From an uncultured Lachnospiraceae bacterium (GTDB lineage: Bacteria > Bacillota > Clostridia > Lachnospirales > Lachnospiraceae): a stretch of DNA of 8,839 nt. The notes under the pieces are model-generated. The model ran no database searches. It was not told the origin of the DNA and saw nothing but the letters and a program-made list of their open reading frames with translations. The stretch covers positions 8,142 through 16,980 of the forward strand of contig CAJUFU010000063.1 of assembly GCA_910585555.1 (NCBI GenBank), read 5' to 3'. The translations under genes were made by a program, and so were the position numbers. Below are positions 1-7,002 of this stretch, one piece after another; the stretch's first letter is position 1; every line of letters starts with the position of its first letter.

Positions 1-32
1 CACTCTTTCCCTACACGACGCTCTTCCGATCT
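1..32 (+). other. Illumina TruSeq read-1 adapter remnant (non-biological)
   Basis: These bases match the standard Illumina TruSeq read-1 adapter/primer, lacking only its first A. They are sequencing-library sequence left at a contig end, not genome. Read in the frame of the gene that follows, they encode LFPYTTLFRS, a peptide well known as adapter contamination in protein databases. The frame stays open across the junction, so automatic gene calling would fuse this peptide to the SPFH protein. Genomic sequence starts at about 33. Confidence 0.97.
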
Positions 33-884
33 ATTCCGTTCTGCGGACTCAAGGTATTACGGCCTCAGGAAGCCCTGGTTTTGACACTCTTTGGCAAATA
101 TATCGGCACCTTAAAGGAAAACGGCTTTTACTGGGTCAATCCCTTCTGTTCGGCCTTAAATCCGGCGGCGGAGACCAAATTGAAACAGAGCGGCGATGTG
201 GGAAATGACAGCCCTTTACAGATTCCCGCCGGCAAAGGAAGCGCCGGTTCCTCCGCAAACAGCAGCGCCAGCAAAAAGATTTCCCTGAAAGTCATGACCT
301 TAAATAACAGCCGTCAGAAAATAAACGACTGTCTGGGAAACCCCATTGAAATCGGCATCGCTGTTATGTGGCGGGTGACAGACACCGCCAAAGCCGTATT
401 TAACGTGGACAACTACAAAGAGTATCTGTCCCTGCAGTGTGACAGCGCTCTTCGCAATATCGTCCGCATGTATCCCTATGATGTGGCCGAAAATGTAGAC
501 ACCACCGGAGACGGCCAGGCTGACGAAGGCTCCCTTCGCGGTTCCAGTGAAGTGGTTGCGGAACGTATCCGCAAGGAAATCCAGAACAAAGTCTCCAAAG
601 CCGGTCTGGAAATCATTGAGGCAAGAATCACTTACCTGGCTTATGCACCGGAAATAGCAGCTGCTATGTTACAGAGACAACAGGCTTCCGCCATCATCGA
701 CGCCAGAAAAATGATTGTGGACGGCGCCGTCGGCATGGTGGAAATGGCCCTGGAGCGCCTTTCTGCCAATGAGGTGGTACAATTGGACGAGGAGCGCAAA
801 GCCGCCATGGTATCCAATCTTCTGGTGGTATTGTGCGGCAACCGGGATGCCCAGCCCATAGTCAATTCAGGCAGCCTCTATTAA
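33..884 (+). CDS. SPFH/band-7 domain protein, 5'-truncated
   Basis: This is a stomatin/prohibitin/flotillin-like (SPFH) protein; family members assemble into membrane-bound oligomers and are thought to organise membrane domains or chaperone membrane proteins. About 283 residues remain. The fragment opens with IPFCGLKVLRPQEALVLTLF, the usual first SPFH strands, followed by FGKYIGTLKENGFYWVNPF. Further on come KINDCLGNPIEIGIAVMWRV, ALRNIV and the helix junction ARITYLAYAPEIAAAMLQRQ, all family hallmarks; the end AQPIVNSGSLY is also typical. The N-terminus, which should carry the start codon and a membrane segment, is lost at the adapter. A TTG at 81 lies inside the domain and is not a credible start. 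Compared with common SPFH proteins there is a low-complexity insert rich in Gly, Ser, Ala and Asn (about nt 160-275) and an extra DTTGDGQADEG loop (498-530). The stop codon directly abuts the next gene. Family assignment is firm; cellular role is inferred. Confidence 0.88.
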   Translation: MPFCGLKVLRPQEALVLTLFGKYIGTLKENGFYWVNPFCSALNPAAETKLKQSGDVGNDSPLQIPAGKGSAGSSANSSASKKISLKVMTLNNSRQKINDCLGNPIEIGIAVMWRVTDTAKAVFNVDNYKEYLSLQCDSALRNIVRMYPYDVAENVDTTGDGQADEGSLRGSSEVVAERIRKEIQNKVSKAGLEIIEARITYLAYAPEIAAAMLQRQQASAIIDARKMIVDGAVGMVEMALERLSANEVVQLDEERKAAMVSNLLVVLCGNRDAQPIVNSGSLY

Positions 885-1088
885 GTGGCAGACAACACCA
901 AGAAGCAAATACCCTTACGTCTGTCATCGAAACTCTACGATGCCATCGCAGCCTGGGCCGAAGATGATTTTCGATCTGTGAATGGCCAGATAGAATATCT
1001 GCTGACAGAATGTGTACGACAAAGAAAGAAGAACGGCTCTCCCGTTCCCCATGAACTGGATGTTCCGCCAGAACTTAATATCCCATAA
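885..1088 (+). CDS. Small Arc-like ribbon-helix-helix protein
   Basis: This 67-residue protein has the form of an Arc/MetJ-type ribbon-helix-helix DNA-binding protein. KKQIPLRLS (residues 6-14) would be the beta strand that pairs in the dimer and contacts DNA. SKLYDAIAAWAEDDF (15-29) is helix A, the turn RSVNG follows, and QIEYLLTECVRQRKK (35-49) is helix B. A proline-rich tail ends the protein. The start is GTG at 885, immediately after the SPFH stop codon with no base between. I see no good ribosome binding site, so translation is probably coupled to the SPFH gene. The pairing suggests a shared role or autoregulation, but a DNA target is not visible here. Similar small proteins beside SPFH genes sometimes carry misleading transporter names in databases; nothing here supports a transporter. 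It ends just before a strong terminator hairpin. Confidence 0.75.
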   Translation: MADNTKKQIPLRLSSKLYDAIAAWAEDDFRSVNGQIEYLLTECVRQRKKNGSPVPHELDVPPELNIP

Positions 1089-1090
1089 GA

Positions 1091-1127
1091 AATGCCGTCT
1101 TTGCAACAAACCTGCAAAGACGGCATT
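1091..1127. terminator. Bidirectional terminator between convergent genes
   Basis: A perfect 15-bp inverted repeat, 1091-1105 with 1113-1127, has a 7-base loop. The arm ends give TTTT on the + strand (1126-1129) and TTTCTT on the - strand. It lies 2 bases after the ribbon-helix-helix gene and 27 bases after the DUF5722 gene stop on the other strand, so it can end transcription from both sides. Confidence 0.85.
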
Positions 1128-1154
1128 TTAAAGTCCATGACTTTTCGCTATCTT

Positions 1155-2813
1155 CTATTGTACGACGCCATCGCCGCTTCTGGTCCAGACGATATTGTCC
1201 TCAATCATCTCATCAATATCCATGCCGATGATCTCAGAAGCTCTCTCTTTTGCTTCCGCCTCATTTCCTGTTCCCAGATTCTTATAGATATCATAGGCCG
1301 GTTTCTTATTTCCATCCAAATCTTCAATGCCAAGGCTCAATTTGCTCTCCATCTCATGGGCATCGTCTGTCAGTCTAAAGAGCATGAACGCATCTACATC
1401 CGGCAGGGAAGCCGCTTTCAGATAACCATAAGCCACCGATGCCTCTTGTTTCTCCTCCCCAAAGTAGGAGGTAAAACCTATCTCCGCTAAGGAAATACTG
1501 CGCACATCCCCGGAAGGATTTAAGAACTTATCTTCATGCATATAATCTATCAGGATATCCACATTCTGCATGGTAATATAGGGTGTGGAAATATTCTGCT
1601 TCACCCACACTGCCGGACCGTTCCAGGCATAAGGATCATAGAGCGGTGAATTGTAGGGGTGATAAGAAAGCCCCCAGTCAACATTTCCCTCACGATTCAT
1701 ATAATAGTTAAATTTGTCAAGATACTCTTTGGCTAAGAAACTGCCCGGATTAGACTTACGGTTCCACTCCTGGTCGATGGAATTATAAATCTGCACATTA
1801 GCATTCATAGCCTTCATTTCATTGTACATGATTCGGAAGGCTTTCACATATACATTCACGTTGACATCCAGAGAAGTAGAATTCATATACCACCACTCTG
1901 TCCTGGCATTGACTTCATTGCCCACAATCCAGTTGTCAATCTGCCCGCAGTCTACCCTGCCGGAGTAACGCTGTCCTAAGAAAGCACATACCGCTTTCAG
2001 ATGGCTGACACCCTCTTCATCCGCCACATTCAAAGCATAACCCGGACAATCCACATCCCCCTCTTTCGCCATCGGATGCACCAAATCCTGGGAATAAGCG
2101 CCCTCTCCTCTATTTAGGAGAACTACGGTAATCTGCATTCCCTTCTCATTTAACAGCTTAAACAGCTGGTCATAATGAGTCACTATTTCATGATCAAAAT
2201 AATAGGTCTTACCGTTATAATCAAAAGAGATGGCACCAGGGACATCGGCACCGGAACAAAGCTCATCCACGCTGAGATTATAAATAACCTGCTGAACGCC
2301 TAAATCCTCCAGATCACCGTCCAGAACCCTTGTGGTATCTAGTAAGATTCCCTTAATGCCGGTAGACATCCTCTCCGAAGTAAACTCGGCTGCCTCCTCC
2401 GGATTCGTAATATAATGCTCGTCGCTGACCTGCATCATCTGCCCGCCGCGCTTCACCGCAATCAGAAATTTACGGCTCAGATTGGAATCCTCTGTATTAT
2501 AATTCAGCGGGAAGTCCGCCGTAACAGAAGATTCTGCATCCACAGTGGCCACGATCTCGCCTTCCGGCCCATCCTCATACACTTCATTGGCATAGACATA
2601 ATATTTGCCATCGTCACTGCTCGGTACATTTTTGGCCTCAATCATGCAAAGCACATCATCCCCTGAGATCAGACAACTCTTAATCTCTACAGGACGCCCT
2701 GCCGCCTGCACGTGCATCTGTTCTTGTCCGGCAAGCGTACCCGCCACAAAGATTGCCGCTGCGACAAGGACTGTTTTCATTAGTTTACCCATTTTTCTCT
2801 TGACGTTTCTCAT
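1155..2813 (-). CDS. Secreted DUF5722 glycoside-hydrolase-like protein
   Basis: This 552-residue protein matches in layout the DUF5722 family of Clostridia, which has no established biochemical role that I know. Residues 1-38 form a signal peptide: a basic start (MRNVKRKMGKLMK), a hydrophobic core (TVLVAAAIFVAGTLAG) and a probable cut near VQAAG. Residues 40-140 look like a beta-rich N-terminal domain. From about 150 onward the pattern is that of a (beta/alpha)8 barrel: WIVGNEV (295-301) resembles the Asn-Glu acid/base motif of clan GH-A glycosidases, LSYHPYNSP (382-390) supplies His and Tyr after a strand, and SLAEIGFTS (441-449) resembles the nucleophile strand. E300 and E444 are thus the predicted catalytic pair. 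The first ATG is chosen because GGAGG (2818-2822) lies 4 bases upstream; later Met codons lack a site. It has its own sigma-A promoter (2854-2882). Substrate is unknown; a polysaccharide or glycan is an inference. Confidence 0.85.
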   Translation of the reverse strand: MRNVKRKMGKLMKTVLVAAAIFVAGTLAGQEQMHVQAAGRPVEIKSCLISGDDVLCMIEAKNVPSSDDGKYYVYANEVYEDGPEGEIVATVDAESSVTADFPLNYNTEDSNLSRKFLIAVKRGGQMMQVSDEHYITNPEEAAEFTSERMSTGIKGILLDTTRVLDGDLEDLGVQQVIYNLSVDELCSGADVPGAISFDYNGKTYYFDHEIVTHYDQLFKLLNEKGMQITVVLLNRGEGAYSQDLVHPMAKEGDVDCPGYALNVADEEGVSHLKAVCAFLGQRYSGRVDCGQIDNWIVGNEVNARTEWWYMNSTSLDVNVNVYVKAFRIMYNEMKAMNANVQIYNSIDQEWNRKSNPGSFLAKEYLDKFNYYMNREGNVDWGLSYHPYNSPLYDPYAWNGPAVWVKQNISTPYITMQNVDILIDYMHEDKFLNPSGDVRSISLAEIGFTSYFGEEKQEASVAYGYLKAASLPDVDAFMLFRLTDDAHEMESKLSLGIEDLDGNKKPAYDIYKNLGTGNEAEAKERASEIIGMDIDEMIEDNIVWTRSGDGVVQ

Positions 2814-2853
2814 GTTTCCTCCATATTAACCTCTGCTATACTCTCAAGCATAT

Positions 2854-2882
2854 ATTATATGACAAAAAAAATGACTTAACAA
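2854..2882 (-). promoter_or_regulatory. Sigma-A promoter of the DUF5722 gene
   Basis: On the - strand, TTGTTA (2877-2882) and a perfect TATAAT (2854-2859) are separated by exactly 17 bases, including a run of eight T. Transcription would start about 35 bases before the DUF5722 start codon, leaving a short leader with a GGAGG site. Confidence 0.75.
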
Positions 2883-2977
2883 GCGGTAACTTATAAAAAG
2901 TCAGTAAACTTTTTGAGCTTTTTATGCCCGCCATCTATTCATGACAGCCTGTCATTTTATTTCATCGCTTATAACTT

Positions 2978-3007
2978 AAATGAGCATCCCGGAAAGGATG
3001 CTCATTT
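2978..3007 (-). terminator. Terminator of the chemoreceptor gene
   Basis: A perfect 12-bp inverted repeat (2978-2989 with 2996-3007, 6-base loop) lies 29 bases after the chemoreceptor stop codon. On the - strand the descending arm ends in ATTT followed by AAGTT, so the U-tract is weak, but the position and stem favour a Rho-independent terminator. Confidence 0.65.
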
Positions 3008-3036
3008 CTATATTCGCACGATATGCTGTATGCTGT

Positions 3037-4689
3037 TTATCTACGTTTCAGCTGGAACTTATTGGTCTGATCCTGCAGACGGTTCACCTGCTCAAACAAC
3101 TCTGTGCTGACAGCCGCCGACTCCTCACTATTCGCTGAGTTCGTCTGTACCACACTGGCAATCTGTCCAATGCCTTCCGCTACCTGCTCAATCGAAGTTG
3201 CTTCCTCTTCTACCGCATCTGTAATCTCATCGATGGCATTGTTGGACTTAAGAACCAAATCAAGGGTCTTCTGCAGAGATTCCGAAACTTCTTTCACAAT
3301 CTTACCGCCCCGCTCCGTTGCCTGTACGGAATTTTCAATCAATTCCTTAGAAGCCTTCGCCGCCTGATCTGACTGTGCCGCCAGATTACGGACCTCCACA
3401 GCCACCACTGCAAATCCTTTTCCTGCCTCGCCTGCCCGGCTTGCCTCCACGGCCGCATTTAAAGCAAGGATGTTGGTCTGGGATGCAATATTTTCAATAG
3501 TAGAAATAATCTTTTCAATCTGCTGCGATGTAGTGCTGATATCGTTCATAGCATTGATCAAAAGCCCCATCTGCTGACTGCTCAAATCCACCTGCTTGCT
3601 GGTAAGATGCGCATTATCCCGCATTTCGGAAGCTTTCTGAATATTCTGTTTCGCACTTCTTGCCAATTCGTCCAATGTGGATGAAAGTTCTTCTACCGCA
3701 CTGGCCTGCTCTGTTGCGCCCTGGGCCAACATCTGGGAACCATCGGAGAGCGTCCTGGCATGGCCAAACACCTTTTGCTCCACATTATGAATATTTGCCA
3801 TAGCTGCGGAAAGTGAATCCGTAAAGCTGTCGATGGATGTAGCAATGGAACTGAAATCTCCAATAAAAGGTACGGAAGTTCTTACATTAAAATTACCCGC
3901 AGACAGCTGTCCCATCATCCGGTTAATTTCCTCAATATACTTGCAGGTCTGCTCTATAGATGTCTGCAGAGTTCTGGACAAATCGCCAATCTCGTCTTTC
4001 GCCTTATAATTCAATTCCAGCTTCATATTACCTTCCTGCAGAGGCTGGGCCTTTTTCGTAATGGTAAGAATGGGCTTTACCACACGCCGCATGATATAAA
4101 TAACCAGACTCAGCAGACAGATAATGGTCAAGACCAAACCTATCGTAGTAACAAAATGCATGGTCATCACCGTTTTGTGCATATGTTCCTCACTGAGCTG
4201 ATTTAACTGCGTGCCGCGCTCCACCACCTCATCCAAAAGGCCTACCAGAACGCCAAGGTTGCTTGAAATCGTCTCCTGATAGTACGCCTGCGCCTGGTCC
4301 GGATCGGTCGTCTTCAATTCCAATACATATGTAGCGGACTCATGAAGTTCCTTATGAAGCGGTTCCAGCTTACTGCGCAGTGCAAGAATCTCCTCATCGT
4401 CCGTGCCGGGCTCACCGTAGAGCCACTGCCCCAGCACACAGCCGGTAGGATCTGTACTGCCGGTAAATTCCACATCACTGTAAAGAGCATTGCTCAAACT
4501 GTTAGACCACTTATAATGGGCCGCTTCCGCCTTCTGCGCCCTCTGTAAAAGAGCATTTACCTCAACATTATATTCCTCAGAATGCTCCATATTGAGAATA
4601 TTCTTGGTTGTGAGTACACTAAACAGCATAACCGCTATAAATGCTACCACTACCCGGATACCCACCATGATCTTGATACTCTTTCGCAT
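3037..4689 (-). CDS. Methyl-accepting chemotaxis protein with extracytoplasmic CZB domain
   Basis: This 550-residue transmembrane chemoreceptor should signal to the CheA/CheW complex. Membrane helices lie at about 10-27 and 178-198, so residues 30-177 face outside. That part holds a complete chemoreceptor zinc-binding (CZB) signature: HYKW (H58), CVLGQW (C84, G87, W89) and HKELH (H112, H116), with spacings of 22 and 22 residues as in the family. H58, C84, H112 and H116 are the expected zinc ligands. A HAMP region follows (199-251), then a second HAMP-like segment containing AGNFNVRTSVPFIGDF (264-279). The cytoplasmic coiled coil carries the conserved tip around IASQTNILALNAAVEASRAG (401-420) and GFAVVAVEVRNLA. 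The protein ends FQLKRR with no CheR-tethering pentapeptide. GGGAGG lies 6 bases before ATG. It has its own promoter about 160 bases upstream and a long structured leader. No other chemotaxis gene lies nearby, so it is an orphan receptor. A zinc- or redox-sensing role is inferred. Confidence 0.93.
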   Translation of the reverse strand: MRKSIKIMVGIRVVVAFIAVMLFSVLTTKNILNMEHSEEYNVEVNALLQRAQKAEAAHYKWSNSLSNALYSDVEFTGSTDPTGCVLGQWLYGEPGTDDEEILALRSKLEPLHKELHESATYVLELKTTDPDQAQAYYQETISSNLGVLVGLLDEVVERGTQLNQLSEEHMHKTVMTMHFVTTIGLVLTIICLLSLVIYIMRRVVKPILTITKKAQPLQEGNMKLELNYKAKDEIGDLSRTLQTSIEQTCKYIEEINRMMGQLSAGNFNVRTSVPFIGDFSSIATSIDSFTDSLSAAMANIHNVEQKVFGHARTLSDGSQMLAQGATEQASAVEELSSTLDELARSAKQNIQKASEMRDNAHLTSKQVDLSSQQMGLLINAMNDISTTSQQIEKIISTIENIASQTNILALNAAVEASRAGEAGKGFAVVAVEVRNLAAQSDQAAKASKELIENSVQATERGGKIVKEVSESLQKTLDLVLKSNNAIDEITDAVEEEATSIEQVAEGIGQIASVVQTNSANSEESAAVSTELFEQVNRLQDQTNKFQLKRR

Positions 4690-4772
4690 TTCGTTCCTCC
4701 CTTAATTGTTTAATATGTCCCTCTGATTACCGCAAAAATTTCTATACTGCATATATGATGCGGAAAACAGCT

Positions 4773-4841
4773 CCAGCCCTATTTTATGCTGACATAGCCG
4801 TATTAAAGTTATCCCGCCACAAAAAAGAGCTGGAATACGGC
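4773..4841 (-). ncRNA. Possible structured 5' leader of the chemoreceptor mRNA
   Basis: In the - strand transcript, segment A (4834-4841, GCCGTATT) is fully complementary to A' (4797-4804, AATACGGC). Segment B (4821-4833, CCAGCTCTTTTTT) pairs with B' (4773-4785, AAAATAGGGCTGG) over 13 positions with one mismatch and one G-U pair. The order A, B, A', B' interleaves, so the two helices either form a pseudoknot or exclude each other. The segment starts almost at the predicted transcription start and lies about 85 bases before the ribosome binding site. I do not recognise a known riboswitch; the c-di-GMP-I consensus is absent. Chance pairing is not excluded. Confidence 0.35.
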
Positions 4842-4850
4842 CATATAAGA

Positions 4851-4879
4851 ATTGTAGCATAGCCGTTATTTTATTTCAA
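4851..4879 (-). promoter_or_regulatory. Sigma-A promoter of the chemoreceptor gene
   Basis: On the - strand, TTGAAA (4874-4879) and TACAAT (4851-4856) are separated by exactly 17 bases, each one base off consensus. The start would be near 4844, giving a leader of about 155 bases. The spacer contains ACGGCTATG (4858-4866), which recurs downstream at 4793-4801. I see no convincing sigma-D/sigma-28 motility promoter. Confidence 0.7.
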
Positions 4880-4912
4880 TCATTTCTAAAAATTACTTTT
4901 TACCTTCTTTTC

Positions 4913-6232
4913 CTATTTCGGATATCTGACCGCATAGGTGTCACGGCCGTCTATATCCAATACAATCAGTTCCCAATCCGCTTCTTTCTCAACTTCTATG
5001 TCCTGCCGTTTCCCGGAAGATAAGTGGTAAACCTCAAATACATCCTCACTTCTTCCTCGTTCCTTATCATAATTGACATAAAACAAACTGTCTTCATCTA
5101 AAAATCCAGCCACACAGCAAGGATAACCGCCCCAATATATCTCATCCGGCGCTTCAAAGGCCATCACCTCTCCCGCGCTTAGATTCACCCGGTCCATAAT
5201 CTTTTTCCCGTCGTCTTCTGTATAAAAAGCAGCTAAATAGACCGCATCTTCCGACGCTGCCCATTTAAAATCATACATATTACCCGTTTCCTTCTGATAC
5301 AGAGTTTCCCCCTCTCCTGACCGCAGAACAACTCCCGTGATATCTCCCCATACAGCTTCTTCCGTTCCCGTCAAAAACGCATAGCTTTGTCCGTCCGGTC
5401 CATACTGCGCCTTTACAGGACCCGAAAAGGTAAAATCAAGCGCGCCACATGCGCAGTCACCCTCTTCAAGTACAATTTCATGATGTGCAAAACAGGCCGG
5501 CTCTAACAGCTTTCGGCTTCCCTTCTCCAAATCAAATTCATACAGCCCCTCATCTGTGCAGGCAAGCATCCTTGCGCCGTCCATCGTCACATCGCTTGTT
5601 CGGAATGTGCCGGCGGAAAACGAATAGAGATCACCCATAAGCTGGTGTAAATCACAAATCGGAGAAGCTTCCTGAAAATCCTTATCCAAAAAATAGAGCA
5701 CGCCTTCCATCTCATAGATATAACCTCCATCTACAAGATGGGGACGCCTCATTCGTGCTTCCAGACATTCCGGGTCGTCTTTGCTTTCATAACTCTGCCT
5801 GAAAACTTCCTGGGGCACATAATCCGGTGCTTTCACCAGGAAAAAAATCTTCTGCTGCAGCTTTTCTAAAGGAAAATAACATTCACTGACCAAAAGCAGG
5901 GTATCTGCATCGACTCGAATCCTGTTATAATTCCAATCATATCTCAGCTCCCCCGTCTCACCGTTCCATCTTACCACCGGTTCTTTGACACGTACCATTT
6001 CCGGAACTGCAGTCTCTACGCGACTTTCCTGCTCTGCCTGCACTTCTCCTGCCTTTTTCGATTCTGTTTCTACCTCCTCCATCCGTTCCTTTTGCGGTTT
6101 AGAATCCACACTGGTCTCCATAGCAAGATTTTCAGTTTCAGATACCTTGCCGCCGTCATCATCAAGCTTTACACACAGGAACAGTAGAAACAAGCCTGCC
6201 GCCATTGAAAGGATAATCCCTTTTTTCTTCAT
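4913..6232 (-). CDS. Membrane-anchored extracytoplasmic protein of unknown function
   Basis: I do not recognise this 439-residue protein as a named family. It begins MKKKGIILSMAAGLFLLFLC (1-20), a single membrane anchor or signal; no lipobox fits, because the residues before C20 are F and L rather than Ala/Gly. Residues 22-85 are charged and Glu/Lys-rich, as in a linker through the cell wall. The rest is rich in short beta-type stretches with repeated aromatic-Asp turns, such as GGYIYEMEGVLYFLDKD, TDEGLYEFDLEKG and EDSLFYVNYDKERG, which suggests a beta-propeller-like repeat fold; this is an inference. The ATG at 6230-6232 is chosen over an ATG 15 bases earlier (6245-6247) because GGAGAG (6240-6245) sits 7 bases before it and the earlier codon has no site. 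It is the last gene of the probable operon, 28 bases after the methyltransferase. I see no clear terminator behind it. Confidence 0.7.
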   Translation of the reverse strand: MKKKGIILSMAAGLFLLFLCVKLDDDGGKVSETENLAMETSVDSKPQKERMEEVETESKKAGEVQAEQESRVETAVPEMVRVKEPVVRWNGETGELRYDWNYNRIRVDADTLLLVSECYFPLEKLQQKIFFLVKAPDYVPQEVFRQSYESKDDPECLEARMRRPHLVDGGYIYEMEGVLYFLDKDFQEASPICDLHQLMGDLYSFSAGTFRTSDVTMDGARMLACTDEGLYEFDLEKGSRKLLEPACFAHHEIVLEEGDCACGALDFTFSGPVKAQYGPDGQSYAFLTGTEEAVWGDITGVVLRSGEGETLYQKETGNMYDFKWAASEDAVYLAAFYTEDDGKKIMDRVNLSAGEVMAFEAPDEIYWGGYPCCVAGFLDEDSLFYVNYDKERGRSEDVFEVYHLSSGKRQDIEVEKEADWELIVLDIDGRDTYAVRYPK

Positions 6233-6239
6233 TGCTGAT

Positions 6240-6245
6240 CTCTCC
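6240..6245 (-). promoter_or_regulatory. Ribosome binding site deciding the start at 6232
   Basis: GGAGAG on the - strand lies 7 bases before the ATG at 6230-6232. It overlaps the alternative upstream ATG (6245-6247), which itself is preceded by TTTCCT and no Shine-Dalgarno match. This favours the shorter protein beginning MKKK. Confidence 0.7.
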
Positions 6246-6260
6246 ATAGGAAACGCTTTT

Positions 6261-6995
6261 TCATTCTCTGCAACTATCCTTGTTACTGCCTCTTAGCCTT
6301 ATCTCAATACCCACAAAACAAGTATATGGTCTGATGATGGTTTCAAAATACTGCCTGTCACCGCGGGCATACTCGTTATTTGTTGCAAGCCACTCGCCCC
6401 ACGCCTGCATAAAGCAATCCATTTCCCACGTTTTCACCGATTCTATTCTGTCGTGGATGCCAATCATGCCTTTCCAATCCGCCGGACTCCTGAACAAACA
6501 GGCATCATCGCCGAGCCAATCAGAAAGAAGCTCTCCGGCGCGGCCTGTATATTCATCTTTCAGCCCGGGAATGCCAATCAAGACCACTCCACCGTCTTTC
6601 ATAAACGGCAGAATCTTCTCCTGAAAGAATCCCCCTCGGCCTGCAAAATAATGATAGGCGTCGATACTGAACAGCGCCTTAAATTGTCCTTTTTCAAAAT
6701 GAAGATTATTGGCGTCTTCGCAAAGCGGCATTACCTGCTCACCAATCCCCCACTTGGCAAATCGTTCTCCATTCTCTTGTGCACTTACCCACAAATCGCT
6801 TGCGTAAACTTTCGCGCCTGTTTCTTTCGCAATTACAAGACTTGTTAATCCCGTTCCACATCCCAGATCAAGAATGCGGTCATCGGCAGCAAATGACAAA
6901 GGCTGGCTGTCAAATAGTTCCGCTAAAATCCTGACACTATTTGGCCCCATCATCGTATCCTCGGAAATATACATTTTATAATCGTTAATATCCAA
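6261..6995 (-). CDS. Class I SAM-dependent methyltransferase
   Basis: This 244-residue protein transfers a methyl group from S-adenosylmethionine to an unknown, probably small, substrate. The Rossmann-fold signature is clear: ILDLGCGTGL (41-50) is motif I for SAM binding, VYASDL (63-68) places the acidic residue D67 for the ribose, and CEDANNL (92-98) is the adenine-side acidic motif. FSIDAYHYF (109-117) and FMKDGGVVLIGIPG (131-144) complete the core strands. The C-terminal part, rich in Trp and aromatic residues, would shape the substrate pocket. The start is TTG at 6993-6995, because GGAGGT lies 7 bases upstream; the next in-frame ATG (6972-6974) lacks such a site. It follows the GNAT gene by 37 bases and precedes the membrane protein gene by 28, so it is probably co-transcribed. 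It is not an rRNA methyltransferase of the Erm type by motif. Confidence 0.88.
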   Translation of the reverse strand: MDINDYKMYISEDTMMGPNSVRILAELFDSQPLSFAADDRILDLGCGTGLTSLVIAKETGAKVYASDLWVSAQENGERFAKWGIGEQVMPLCEDANNLHFEKGQFKALFSIDAYHYFAGRGGFFQEKILPFMKDGGVVLIGIPGLKDEYTGRAGELLSDWLGDDACLFRSPADWKGMIGIHDRIESVKTWEMDCFMQAWGEWLATNNEYARGDRQYFETIIRPYTCFVGIEIRLRGSNKDSCRE

Positions 6996-7002
6996 ATATT
7001 TT

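Noticed and set aside
81..884. TTG at 81 as the true start of the SPFH protein
   Set aside because: Sixteen clear SPFH-domain codons lie upstream (33-80) and the reading frame continues into the adapter, so the start is simply missing.
1092..1490. 132-codon + strand frame
   Set aside because: It starts inside the terminator hairpin and overlaps the C-terminal part of the well supported DUF5722 gene; its sequence has no domain character.
4690..4850. c-di-GMP riboswitch before the chemoreceptor
   Set aside because: The leader lacks the conserved c-di-GMP-I core, and I could not match it to the class II pseudoknot; only generic pairing is visible.
6160..6232. Lipoprotein signal in the anchored protein (C20)
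   Set aside because: The residues before the Cys are Phe-Leu rather than the small residues of a lipobox.
6233..6247. Upstream ATG start for the anchored protein
   Set aside because: It has no Shine-Dalgarno match, while the ATG 15 bases later has GGAGAG at ideal spacing.
6453..6848. 131-codon + strand frame, and an overlapping one at 6280-6624
   Set aside because: Both lie antisense to the methyltransferase, which has all its motifs, and have no ribosome binding site or family likeness.
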